From Melieria omissa (taxonomy: Eukaryota > Arthropoda > Insecta > Diptera > Ulidiidae), in assembly GCA_963971225.1 (NCBI GenBank), contig OZ020268.1:51138404-51202403 (forward strand): a DNA stretch of 64,000 nucleotides. Reading direction: 5' to 3'. A program made the translations under genes and the position numbers. This document shows positions 1-11,339 of this stretch, one piece after another. The notes beneath the pieces were generated by a model. It was not told where the DNA came from, did no database searches, and saw only the letters and a program-made list of their open reading frames with translations. Numbering within the stretch: the first letter of the stretch is position 1; each line of letters starts with the position of its first letter.

Positions 1-1038
1 TTAGAGACTATGAAAACAATAAACTAATTTATTTGTTCAATATGAATAAAGTGAGATTATACTGGCTGCCAGTAAGACTCATGGACCTTATTGCGACCTT
101 AACGAAGCCAGTTAGAGTTCCGTTTATGTGTGAAGGTTATGTTGAAGTCATGAATTGTTGCTAGTGTATCTAATGATCTTTGAAAGAGGCTTCATGACCT
201 ACTTTGAGATCTGTTCCTATCCTCAAAACAAAGACAAACGTATTCTAAAAATGTTCGCGCTGCAGCACAGTAAGAGTTAGAAATAAATCTAAAAAAATAC
301 ATAAAATTCTGCATTAAATGCGATTAACTCAAAAGCTGCTTTACTGTTTAATTTAATTTGAAAATTGTAGATTTGATTGCACACCTGTTGTCAGCGAATT
401 GAACAAAGCATTTTACATATCTATTAGCTCCATTTATCCATTGACGTGGGCTTTGTAATGCCATTTGGCATTTCACTGATTATTTGCAAATATAACGGCA
501 TATTCATATCTTCATATATTTGCATTTATTGATTTGTGGTTTTGATATAAATTTGCCGCAGTTATTTACGCTCAATATGTACCAAACTGTGACATTAATA
601 AAGTTGCATAGACATTTTTGTTTTTTCGATTTTTGATGTTTGACATTTGATATTTTCTGATGTTATATGTGTACATTGGTTTAAAGTTAAATATGGAAAT
701 ATTAAAAATTGGTAATTTACTTTCATGTTAGACGAGTACTTAATTGTCAAAATATGGGTACTGGTTCTCAGTGGGTTCCTTTGAAGTGAAAGAAGTTCCC
801 TTGAACAACAAAAGTTGACAGTTGGTCAGGTCACGTAATCGTTAGAACCAGTATTACAAGTAAGTTTATTTTTTGGAAGGAACTCAAAAGATAGAGAAGG
901 GGCCAAACAGGGTTTCCGAGAGACCTCTGCTCTTAAGCTGAGTGAATAAAAAGAAAAAAAAGATTGCTCCGATACTATTTGAAGGATTGAGGAGAATGGA
1001 TTGCCTTATCAAAGCCTGATCCTCAAATTTTGTTAGTA
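1..1038. other. AT-rich non-coding DNA, no feature recognised
   Basis: No open frame with recognisable protein features, no terminal repeats and no RNA gene could be seen here. Base composition is typical of the AT-rich host background. Confidence 0.6.
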
Positions 1039-1418
1039 TTTCCGCTTGGAAGACACACCAATGGACCTGCATTGCCTGCTACTGAGTGAGTATGAATTTG
1101 AAGTTGTCTAGAAGTCTCATTAAAAGAATTGCAACAGAAAAAAACAAACTTTAATGTGGTCAAAACTGCGTCAAGACTCCTGAGAGAGGTTTGACTGTAC
1201 ATAAGGTGGGCTTTGTTGAGGTTAAATTTCCGCTTGGAAGACACATCAATAGACCTGTACTGCCTTCTACTGAGTGAGTAAGAATTTGAAAGTGTCTGGC
1301 AGTCTTATTGGGAGAACTGCAACAGTAAAAAACAGCCTTTAATGTGGTCGAAACTGCTTCAAGACCCCTGAGAGAGGTTTGCCTGTGCATAATATTGCTG
1401 GGCTTTGTTGAGGGTTAA
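1039..1418. repeat. Tandem duplication, 2 units of ~190 bp
   Basis: Two diverged direct copies begin with the same 'tttccgcttggaagacac' words at 1039 and 1227 (period 188). They share further blocks, such as 'ctactgagtgagta' and 'cctgagagaggttt'. A third, shorter fragment ('ttccgcttaaaagagacac') starts at about 1521. The small minus-strand open frames in the units are not conserved as protein and look incidental. Confidence 0.8.
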
Positions 1419-1544
1419 TGTTTATAAGCGAAGTGAATAAAGAGAAAAAGGACTGTTACGACGCTCTTTGCATAGATTGCATACCTTTACCAGACGCTGA
1501 ACCACAAACTTGGGCAGCATTTCCGCTTAAAAGAGACACAAGGT

Positions 1545-2440
1545 GAAATATCATTGTTTCCTACTTTGTCATCAAACTTGGAGCATTTTCCTATACTTAG
1601 ACTTACTTACTTACAATTTAGAAGATCTTATCTCATTTTCATTCTTTGTTTTGTTTCAATTCAAATAAGTAAGAAAATATTAAATTATTTCAAAAGACAT
1701 CTAGAAAAGTTTGAGAAGGCCAAATAAATTTTTTAAATAAGCAACTTCAAGCTATTTCAGTTAAAAAACTAACCACAAATATCTAATCTTGACAACGCAT
1801 TTGATTTCTTCTTAATGAAAAGAATACAAATTTGGTTAATTTCTATGCAATTTGAACATAACATGAGTCTTCAAAGAAAAAATAAAATGCGCACTAAGCA
1901 TCATCAAACCCTTTCCATTACTAAACAATAACAATTTATACATTCATAAATCTAAATATTAATTTTAGTGACGCACAGATGACTGCGAATAAAGTTCAAC
2001 TTGCTTTTAAACCACTTAACCCGGACATAAACCCACACATACTTAAGCACGCGCCCCTCTTGGTTGTCCATAGTGATGGCAGCCATGACAGTCTTTCGTT
2101 TTATTTAGACCGAAGTTCTACGAAATGCACGTAATCGTTAAAACAAAACCAAAAATATGGCTGAGATTGTAGTATTAAGAATTGAAAACAGGCAGCAAAG
2201 TAAATTAAGTGGAACAGAATTGAGTGCGTTCACTTTCATTTGAAAAGACAATCAAAGTTTGCAGTTCATTGTTAAGTCTAAAGTGTGGAAATCCTAAGAA
2301 ATTTCTGAAGTTGAGTTGAGTTGTGAGAAGCGGAACAGAAAGTATCAGAAAAAGAAAATAAATGTTCAATAGAATGAAAAAACAAACAGATTAGGCCGTA
2401 AGAAATGTGTGCTAAATTGGCGCTTTAAATCAAATCGTAT
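1545..2440. other. Non-coding, nothing recognised
   Basis: AT-rich sequence without long open frames, terminal repeats or tandem structure that I can support. Confidence 0.5.
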
Positions 2441-2469
2441 TAAAGTCTAAGTAGTATTAAAGTTCATAG

Positions 2470-3600
2470 TGAAAGCCCAGCAAAAGTTGTTCCATGTATG
2501 AGGGAAGCATTCAATTTGAGTGATTTTTGGAAATGAATGTAATGCTTGAAACTTTTAGATTTATTTTTTATTAAATTTTTAATTTCTTATGTGAAGGTGT
2601 AAAGGCGTTTACTGTTAGAAATTGGTATAAAATAATTTCTTTTAAATTAATTTTTTACGAGTTAAAGTCAAGTAAAATTTGTTCTATGGTTGAGAGAAGC
2701 GCTCGATTTGATTGATTTTTGTAGCTAAATTGAATGTTTTAAATTTTAAGACTTAATTAAATTACATTTTATTATTAAATTGATATATGTATCTCTTGTG
2801 ATAATTTACAGCCATTTTCTGTTAGACCTTTTTTAATTTATTTGCTTTAAATTAATTTTTAATCAGTTAGACCCAAAAAAAAGTTGTTCCATGTGGGAGA
2901 AAAGCACTCAATTTGATTGACTATTTAGCTAATTTTAGTGCTTGAAACTTTTAGAACTAATTTTTATCAAATGTTTGGTTTTTATCTGCCAATCGAAATT
3001 TTTTTAGAAACTGTTAGAAACTTGTATAGAACAATTTCTTTTCAGTACATTTATTTTAAGTAAAAGTTGTTCCATGTGTGAGAGAAGCACTCAATTTGAT
3101 TGTCTTTTTTAGCCTGAAATTTCTGAAATAAATTTTTATCAAGTCTCTGGTTTCTATATGACAAAAGAAAGCCATTTGCTGTCAGAAATTTGTATAAAAG
3201 AAAAATTCTTTTAAATTGATTCTTTACCAGTTGAAGTCAAGTTAAAGTTGTTCCATTTGTGAGGAACGCACTCAATTTAATCTATTTCTCTAGCTAAATT
3301 TAATGTTAAAAACATTAAGATTTAAGTTTTGTTAAATTCAAAATGTTTCTGTCTGAATTTAAATGCCTTTGCTGTTAGAAGTTTGTAGAAAACAATTTTC
3401 TTTAAATTATTTTTTCACCAGTCAAAGCCAACTTAAAGTTCATTCATGTATGGGAGAATAGCTCAATTTAACTAATTTTCTTTTAGCTGAATTTCATGAC
3501 GTTTTATTGGTTAGAAACATGAAAACTAAATTATTTTTTATTGTCATTAAACTAAAATATTATAAAAAAAAATCGTTTAAATTAACTTTCACATTTCATA
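2470..3600. repeat. Degenerate tandem array, ~190-bp unit, 6 copies
   Basis: A block of the form 'aaagttgttccatg..g.gagaagca.tcaattt' recurs at about 2481, 2671, 2881, 3061, 3241 and 3431, giving spacings of 180-210 bp. Each copy continues with a similar T-rich segment and 'ctgttagaa'. The copies are well diverged, so the array is old. No protein or TIR is associated. Confidence 0.85.
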
Positions 3601-5645
3601 CAATGCCCCAAAAAAGCATTAACTTGTCTCTCTGACTGCTTAGTTCGTTTGATGTAGAAATATATCACATATACATTTAATATTTTGCAAAATTATATTT
3701 AAAATCCCATAAGTCCGGCTGTCAGCAATGACAGCCGCCTTTGGGCGCACAGCTGGAATTACGGACGCATCACATCACTCATACGCCTCGTATGCCACTA
3801 ATAAATTTTCTCAATATTGCATCAAATTGAGCACCGGCGGCTGTTGAAATGCGCACCAATGCTAGCAAAACTCGTTTCAATAAATATAAGAAATTAAATT
3901 ATACAACGTTGTGAGCCTCGAACAGCAACAATTATCAGTGCGTTGTTTAAAGTCAAACGCAAATGTTGTACATATGCTCACATTATTTAAAAGTTATGTG
4001 TGTGTGTTTGTTGTTGTAATTGTGTCGTTGATTGTAAGCTATGCTTGTTGCTATTGTTGTTGTTGCTTAGTACTGTCACTGATATTACACACAAGTCAAG
4101 CAGCCAGTCAACCAGTGTGCCAGAAATTGCCCTTTTGCCCCTTTTCTCCTACTGCTTTACGTTTGCCTTTATATGTGTCAATGTTGTTGTTGTTGTTGCT
4201 TGTTTCAGTTTTATTTGGTTTTTTTATTGTACAGAAAATGCCAAGCGCGCGAAATGGGAATATCAACGCAACCGCAAATCACTTGCGCGACGCGCCTTTT
4301 CTGTGTCACATAAGAAAGCCAACACAAGCAAGCAACGACAACAGCAACAACAACAACGACAATCATAATAACAGTTACAGTTTACGGTTTATAGCTGTCG
4401 CAATGACAGCACCAGTGCCAGCAACGTGAAGCAGCACCAGGGGAACAAAGTGTGAGCGCACACAATGAAAGGTGTCTGTGTTGTGTTGCATACACACGGG
4501 CGCACACGACTAAGCATTACACACAAGTCAACATACACATTATGTCTACTTGTGTGCATGTAAAAGCGCGTTAGAATATACAAGAACAACAACAACGCCC
4601 TGAATAAGAACACGAAAAGGGTAAATGTCAGCGAGTGAGGCGCCATGAAAAACGCAGCATGGCATGACACAAAAAAGCAATTTTCAACCACTTGTTGTTC
4701 AAATAAATAGCGCGAAAAATACAAAAATATAAAAAATAAAAAACAAAAATAAACCAACTCAGAAACGCGCCAACTTTAGAAACGCGCCAAACCGAATGTG
4801 AGCCGCTAAAATCATGTAATATTCAAGGCATATTCTTTTTGTTGTAAATATAAGAAAAAAGGAAAACTTATTGGGAGTGAAGACAAGTAAACTACTGGTG
4901 TCATTGCTGTTGCCGTCGGTAGGCAAATGGAGCAACACTAAGCACATGCCAACAACAACACAAAATACAAACAAATTTGTAATGCAGGACGGCAAAAAAT
5001 ATGCCATATGCCACATTCGCCTTGAATGCCATGCAAAGCGGTGGCAGAAAAAACTTCCTCAATAAAGTGTGGTCCAATTTAAACAGAAACTCACACTGGA
5101 ATCGAGAGAACTGGTCTAAAACGATAAAAATATATGCGTCAAAGCTATAGTAACAAAAGAACAAGAAGACAACAATACTCAACTAAAGCAGCACAGACGT
5201 AAAATAAATGCAACAACAGCGGCAATTGAAGGCATAAGAAAAAGTTCTATGACGCTTTTTAAGTGCTTAAAGCAACAAGTGGCAAATATACTTACAGACA
5301 TAGAGAAAAAAAACGTATGAAAGACGAAAGGAAAGCAATGTAGTAAAAACTACACAAAACCAAAACAACTGAAAACAAAATGAATGAAATCAAAAGAAAA
5401 ATAAAGCAAGAATCACCCACATGAATCAACAAGAAAAATCTACAAAGTCGGTAACATAGATTTGCCGACTGGCAAAGCCCAAAAACATTTGAGTAATAGC
5501 AACAAACCGAAGGACAACGGCAAGCAGCAACAGTTGCAATTCGCTGTGCCATGGCAAAGTGAAGGAAAAGCGGTGTGGGGGATTTGCCATACATTCGGTG
5601 GAAATCGAATACCATAGATGAGCAACAAGTTGGGTGAAAAATATT
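3600..5645. other. Non-coding with TTG/CAA and TG microsatellites
   Basis: Short (TTG)n and (CAA)n runs lie near 4045-4070, 4180-4200 and 4330-4360. They produce low-complexity frames of up to 172 codons rich in Cys/Leu/Val or Gln/Asn, which I do not regard as genes. No splice-bounded coding exon is convincing. Confidence 0.55.
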
Positions 5646-7020
5646 TGCTGATTGACTAAATTTTATAAAGTGATTGATCAAACAGGCTGATTAAATGGTG
5701 GGTTTGGTCAATTTCAGTAAACAATTTATCTATTTCAAAAAACTCATAGTTATGTGATTAAATATCTCACATTGGTTTGTTGGCTTATGCGCTGATTTAC
5801 TAAATTTTATGAAATGATTGATCACACAGGCTGATTAAGTGATGGGTTTGTTGATAACAAATGGTCTCAGAGAGCTAATCGATGTGTTTTAAACAACTCA
5901 TAGTTATATGATTAAATATTGCACATTGCTTTGTTGATTTATGCGTTGATTGACTAAATATATTGAATTGATTGATCATTCAAACTAACTAAATTATGAG
6001 CTTTGTTGATACCACATATTCTTTGGGAGCTAACCGATGTATTTCAAACAACTCATAGTTATATGAATGAATATCTTGCATTGCTTTGTTGATTTTTGTG
6101 CTGATTGACTAAGTCTGATGGGTTGATTGATTAAACAGATTAACTAAGTGATGCATTTGGTAAATTCCACCTTGTGTGATTTAGCAAATTGATCTATTTG
6201 AAACTACTCAAAGCTGTATAATTTAAGAATTCACACTGCTTGACTCATTTATGTGCTGATTGACTAAATTTTATGAGGTGAATGATCAAACGGGCTGATT
6301 AAATGATGGATTTGGTCAATTGCAACTAGTCTCAGAAAGCAAATTGAACTATTTGAATCTACTCATAGCTATATAACTAAAGAATTCACACTGCTTGACT
6401 CATTTGTGTCCTGACTGACTAAATTTTATAAGTTGATTGATCAAACATGATGATTTAATGATTGTTTTGGTTGATGACAACTAGTCTCTGTGAGTTTATC
6501 GGCCCCAGTCAAACAACTCATAGTTCTTATATGAATAATAACTCAAATTGCTTCTTTGATTTATGTGTCGATTGACCAAATCTTAAAAACTGATTGATTA
6601 AACAGACTGATTCAATCATTATTTTGGTTGGTACCAACTAGTTTCAGTTTGTTAATCGATGCATACACAACTCATAGTTCCACACAACTCATAGTTATAT
6701 GAATAAATAACTAACATTGCTTCTTTGATTTATGTGCTTATTGACGAAATCTTATACGTTGATTGATCAAACAGACTAAACAAATTTGATTAATAGTCTC
6801 AGTGAGTTGATCGATCTCTTTTCAACCACCTAGAGTTATGTGAATAATTGACTCACATTTCTTCGATGATTTATGTGCTGTTTGACCAACTCGCCTAAGT
6901 TGTTTGATCAAACAGACTAACTAAATGATGGGTTTGGCTGACGCAAAGTTTTAAAAACTCATAGTTTTGTGACTAAAGAACTAAAATTGCTTCATTTATG
7001 TGCTGATTGACCAAATTTGA
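5645..7020. repeat. Degenerate tandem array, ~150-bp unit, 9-10 copies
   Basis: The phrase 'ctgattgactaaattttat..g.tgattgatcaaacag' recurs at roughly 5650, 5795, 5946, 6101, 6256, 6410, 6570, 6741, 6880 and 7003. Between copies lie 'aactcatagttatatga' and 'cacattgcttctttgatttatgtg'. Spacing is about 125-170 bp. This is a minisatellite-like array with no coding content. Confidence 0.9.
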
Positions 7021-8080
7021 AATTCTAAAATTATCCTTTTATCCGAGGACATATAATTCAAATAATTATTCTGCGTGGGTCATGAGAGCTGAATAATTGT
7101 TTTGAACGGCCTTAAAAACTTGCTGGGACGTATCATCCCAGTAGTCCCGAAAAGGTTAAGTCAATTCAAACTTCATCATTCAATTACGTTCAAACACTCA
7201 TCAAACTGCATATCAATCATATTGCCAACAGCTTCCTTGCCACGTGTAGCGTCCGAAAATTAATCCAAAGTTGAAATAAAAGTTAAAATGAAGTAATAAA
7301 ATAAGGCACAGTTTGCCGCATGCAACTTCAACTTCAACTGCAACCAACAGCAACAGCAATCACACAGCGTGGCTGTGTTGTTGGTAGTTTCGAAAGTGAA
7401 ACGCTGTCTGCCAGACAACTTACGATTTCATATCGCGTAAATTAGTTTGGCACTTTGCGTTAAAGTGTTACAGTATTTATTAAAAAAATAGAAAGAAACG
7501 AAACGAAAACGAACAGCAACAAAATTGAAATAAAAATAGCTCAAAAAAGAAAAATAAAAACTGCGTAAAATTTATGTCGCAAGCGTTGTGTGCACTGAAC
7601 AAAAAGAAACAAATAATACAGTGGTGCACATTCGTCTTCAATGTTGTTGTTTTTGTTGTTTAGTTTGCTTGCTTAAAGCATTTAAATGTGATTTATGCGT
7701 CAATGTGCTTCACGGTTAGTGCAGTGTGACTTTAGCGACAAAACCTGCTGCATACCATTAGGCGCATTTGTTTGAAATTGTGCGCTGGTGTGGCTTTGAA
7801 GGGATTTAAGTTTAATGTGTTTTTAAAAGCCTTTTTATTGTTTTATTGCTTAAAGCATTCAGGGACATCGCTCAGGTGTGTTTTATTTTGTTGGGGATAG
7901 AACTTTCACATATATGAGTACATTTTTTCTAAATTAAGCCCAGCGATATTTGCGGTGACTTTGTGTCTACTATTTCTGCTTTAATGATCATATCAAACAA
8001 CAACAAAAACAATTAATAGTCTTATCTGCACCTATAACAACTAAAGTCATGTTGCATTAAAATAATTTGTTGCATGAAAT
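7020..8080. other. Non-coding, nothing recognised
   Basis: AT-rich DNA with short CAA/TTG runs. No feature could be supported. Confidence 0.5.
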
Positions 8081-9660
8081 ATTTATTAGTATGGCGCTCA
8101 TTGGGTTAAGAAGGCGTATCACACACGTTTTAATTTAAAAGCATCAATAAAAGTTTAGGTTTTCTAAGAAATACTAAAATGTGTAATCGTTTTCAACAAA
8201 TTCTACGAAAAATATGCGAACTTTGCATAAAAAGAGTATGTGAAATGTGTTTAATGGTTCCTAATGGGCGGCACTACACATCCCTACAAAACACAAACCT
8301 GCATTCCTTTGAGTACTCAGCACTAATAAACCAACAGGTTATTGAGTTTAGGATCAAAATTTAATTATTTCTTAAATTATATTTGTATGGCAACTCTGTT
8401 AAATAGGGAACAGTCTCAATTTATTTAAGTTTTTACTAAAGCACTCTCCATTTTTCCCCGTTCAAGGTCTTATAACAATCGAAAACAGATAATTTTTAGT
8501 AAAACTTAAAATGAAAAGTTTTATAAAATGGGTTAATATGGCTCATAGTGAGTTAAGGAGGCATGTTAAACCTCGGTTTGTTCTTAAATATCCATAAATT
8601 ATGCGTTTATTAGAGACAATATTAAAATTTTCTTATACATGTATACATGTATATATGGCAACCCTGTTTAAAACTGAGCTGACCACGCCCACGTTGATCA
8701 GTTGATTTTAACTTTAATATCTGCTTATTTTATATGAATTCCAGTCTAATCTTATGTAATAATCGACAGTAAGTCACATTTAACCCTTTTAGTGTCGGAA
8801 GACGATATATCGACTCTTGCTACACCAGCGAGAAGTGCCAGAGCCAATATAACGGCCCGCGCATTATAGCGCTTAACTATTCGCATTGCGGGAGAACTCC
8901 AACCCAAAATAAATTTGTAATACGTTATAAATGATCTAATTTCATTACGAGAGAATTAAAAACAAATAATTTTTTGTTTTAACTCTTTGTGGACGTTTAT
9001 GTTATTGGAACTTTTCGGCAGTGTGTTATGTAAACCACTGTTTGAAGACTCTCGCTAAATAACGCTGCATTATCGCAGCGAAACGTAGGATCAGTTAGTG
9101 TCTCCGCGGTCGTTGTTGTGAACAGTATATTTCGTCCCAGTTGCAGTTTGAAAACGTCATTTTTGTTATTGCCGTTGTTTTCCGCTTGTGTCAAATATTG
9201 TTGTTTTTGACAAACCAACAACTACTTAGAAATACTGAATTTCGAAAAATCAATTCATTCTCTATTTCATCGTTAGTATACTGCTTTTTGAATCATGTAA
9301 ATATTGTTTCTCGTTTGGTTTTTATGAGCATTTTCCCAAACCCAAGTAAAACTGTGAAATTCCGCCGGTTATTCTCGCATAGGCACCTCTTTTTCGCCCG
9401 GCACTAAAAGGGTTAAAGAAACCTTAACCTTAAAATATCCTGAATAACGAAATATCCTGAATTTAGTCCATAATGGGTACTTTTTTCAGGTGTAACATTC
9501 CATTAACTTACAGATTTTTTGGTTTATAATAATTTTCTCGCTAAGAAAATTTCTCTTATATGGCAACCCTGCTTAAAAGTGGACTGACCTTGCCCATATT
9601 TGTAGTGGTTCGTAGCTGGAATATCAGCTGTCTTTGTATTAAATTTCATAACGAAACCTT
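8080..9660. repeat. Tandem repeat, ~267-bp unit, 3 copies, interrupted by a MITE
   Basis: The marker 'tatggcaac.ctgtttaaa' appears at about 8391, 8654 and 9556. The first spacing is about 265 bp. The second is about 902 bp, which becomes about 269 bp once the piggyBac-type insertion and its TTAA duplication are subtracted. The shared block continues into 'ctgagctgacc.cgccca' in copies 2 and 3. Confidence 0.8.
8784..9412. mobile_element. piggyBac-type MITE (TTAA target)
   Basis: The left end 'CCCTTTTAGTGTCGG' and the reverse complement of the right end, 'CCCTTTTAGTGCCGG', form an inverted repeat of about 15 bp with one mismatch. Each end abuts TTAA (8780-8783 and 9413-9416), the invariant target duplication of the piggyBac superfamily. 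At 629 bp it is too short for a transposase, and no DDD transposase motif was seen in the interior, which is more GC-rich than its surroundings. Its insertion into a ~267-bp tandem repeat explains the long third spacing of that array. Confidence 0.8.
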
Positions 9661-9702
9661 CACTTTTTCAATAGTCATTGTACGAATTAGCTGCTTAATT
9701 AG

Positions 9703-10988
9703 TGACAGATTAGACAGACAAACGGATTGACCGATAAACAGACTGACGAAGCAGTGAACCACGACTCGTACAGCATAAGCGGGAAAAACCCACGGGAAGA
9801 TTGACGGATAGATGAGCGAAAAGATGGACGAAAAACAGATGCAGATACAGATGGACAGACGGGCGCATGGAAGGACAGAGGGAAATCTAGATGGACAGAT
9901 AGGCGGATAAGCAGGTGGGCAGACAGACTGAGAGACAGGTGCATAGACGAACGGACTGACATACAGACGGTTGGATAGACAGGCGATTAGGCAAAGATAG
10001 ACAGGCGAAATAAGGAAATATGGTCAGAAGGAATGCGAAACAGATGGACATAAGGACAAACAGACAGAGAGAAATAACGGCAAACGAACTGACGGATAAA
10101 TGAAAAGAGGTAAGTACATATGGACACACGAGCGGATAAATGGACAGATAAATGGATGTACAGTAGGACGGATGGCGGTAGTAACAGATGAACAGAAGGA
10201 AGGAGGAATAGATGGACAAATGGTCAGATCGACAGATGGACATAAGGATGGATGGGTGGATAGACGGATAGATGGACGGACAGTGGGATAGATGGCAGGA
10301 GGAACAAATGAACAGGTGAAAGTAGGAAGGAAGAATAGATGAACCAACGGACGGATTGATAAATGGACAAATGCATGGATAGGTTGATGGACGGGCAGAT
10401 GGACGGATATATGGACGTACATTGGACAGATTGCAGGAGGAACAGATGAAGAGGTGAAAGGAGAAAGGAGGAATTGATGGACTAATGGGCAGATCGACAG
10501 ATGGAGAAGCAAACGGATGGACAGACGGGAGGACAGACGGACGGACAGGAACAAATAAGAACAGCCAGACGCGTATACAGATGGAAGGACAAGTGGATAG
10601 ACGGATGATCAGATGGATGGAGTTAAAGACAGATGGACGAACAGAAAGACACACAAACAGGCGGACAAATAAATAGCTAGATAGACAGAAGAAGAAACAG
10701 ATAGATAGACGGAGGGAGGAAAAGATTAACGGAGAGGCGGATAGATGGTCGAACAGGCGGGGAGATGGAGGAACAGATAGACAAAGACACGGAACGAATG
10801 TTGGACAAACATACGGATGGACAGACAGACAAAAATAAGGACAGACAGACGGGGTTATAGATGGAGGGACAAGGGGATAGGCGGACAAACGAATAAGCAG
10901 ACAGAGAGAGAAACAGACAGACGGACAAACAGGAACGCGGATGAATGGACGCACGCACAGATGGATTGAAGAATGGACGAACAGAAAC
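9703..10988. repeat. GACA/GATG-type minisatellite array, 1.29 kb
   Basis: The plus strand is almost entirely built from variants of 'gacagacggatagatgga', that is GACA/GATA/GACG/GATG tetranucleotides. The 12-nt-like periodicity leaves a minus-strand frame open for 355 codons (Ser/Pro/Cys/Val/Leu repeats such as SVCPSVCLSV), plus other long frames. This is expected from the repeat, not evidence of a gene. The array resembles Bkm-type GATA/GACA repeats. Confidence 0.9.
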
Positions 10989-11101
10989 TACTTAATCTAT
11001 GACTTCTGGTCTTCATCATCATTATTCATTTTCATACCGGCCACGCCTTCTTTTGTTCGTTAAAAGCTCCTTGATCAAGTCTATGTACCCGAACATTTCA
11101 G

Positions 11102-11330
11102 TGCAGAGTATCAGACTAACAACAACAACAGCAAAAACAACAAAAAAAAACAAAAACAGCATAAACAACTACCAGTCGGCTCGGGGTTGCCTGGCGGGGT
11201 TTGTGCGCATGAAAATGCTGCACAATATGACCGAAGCTGAAGACAACAACAATAAAAACAACAAAAACAACAACAACACAGGCCACAACAGGTTGCAGCA
11301 GCATTTGCTAAGCATCCCAGGCACCGATAT
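11102..11330 (+). CDS. Candidate coding exon (unidentified host gene)
   Basis: I do not recognise this protein. A plausible acceptor 'gaacatttcag' ends at about 11101 and a strong donor follows at 11331 (gat at|GTGAGTTG). The frame between them is open and encodes Thr/Asn/Lys-rich stretches around a non-repetitive segment (YQSARGCLAGFVRMKMLHN) and ends with HNRLQQHLLSIPGTDM. Asn runs from CAA/AAC repeats are common in fly proteins. A methionine at 11209 (MKMLHNM) could be the start if this is a first coding exon. The exon ends in phase 2, with the last Met codon split AT|G. The alternative is a chance frame in CAA-rich non-coding DNA; no homologue could be checked. Confidence 0.4.
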
Positions 11331-11339
11331 GTGAGTTGT

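Noticed and set aside
3911..4429. 172-codon plus-strand frame rich in Cys, Leu and Val
   Set aside because: It is generated by TTG/TGT microsatellites. It has no domains and an overlapping equally long frame is offset by one base.
5645..7020. CRISPR-like regular repeats
   Set aside because: Long, degenerate 150-bp eukaryotic tandem units with no conserved short repeat and unique spacers, no cas genes, and a nuclear insect context.
9887..10954. 355-codon minus-strand open frame
   Set aside because: It lies wholly in the GACA/GATG array. The Ser/Pro/Cys/Val repeats follow from the tetranucleotide periodicity, and several other frames are open too.
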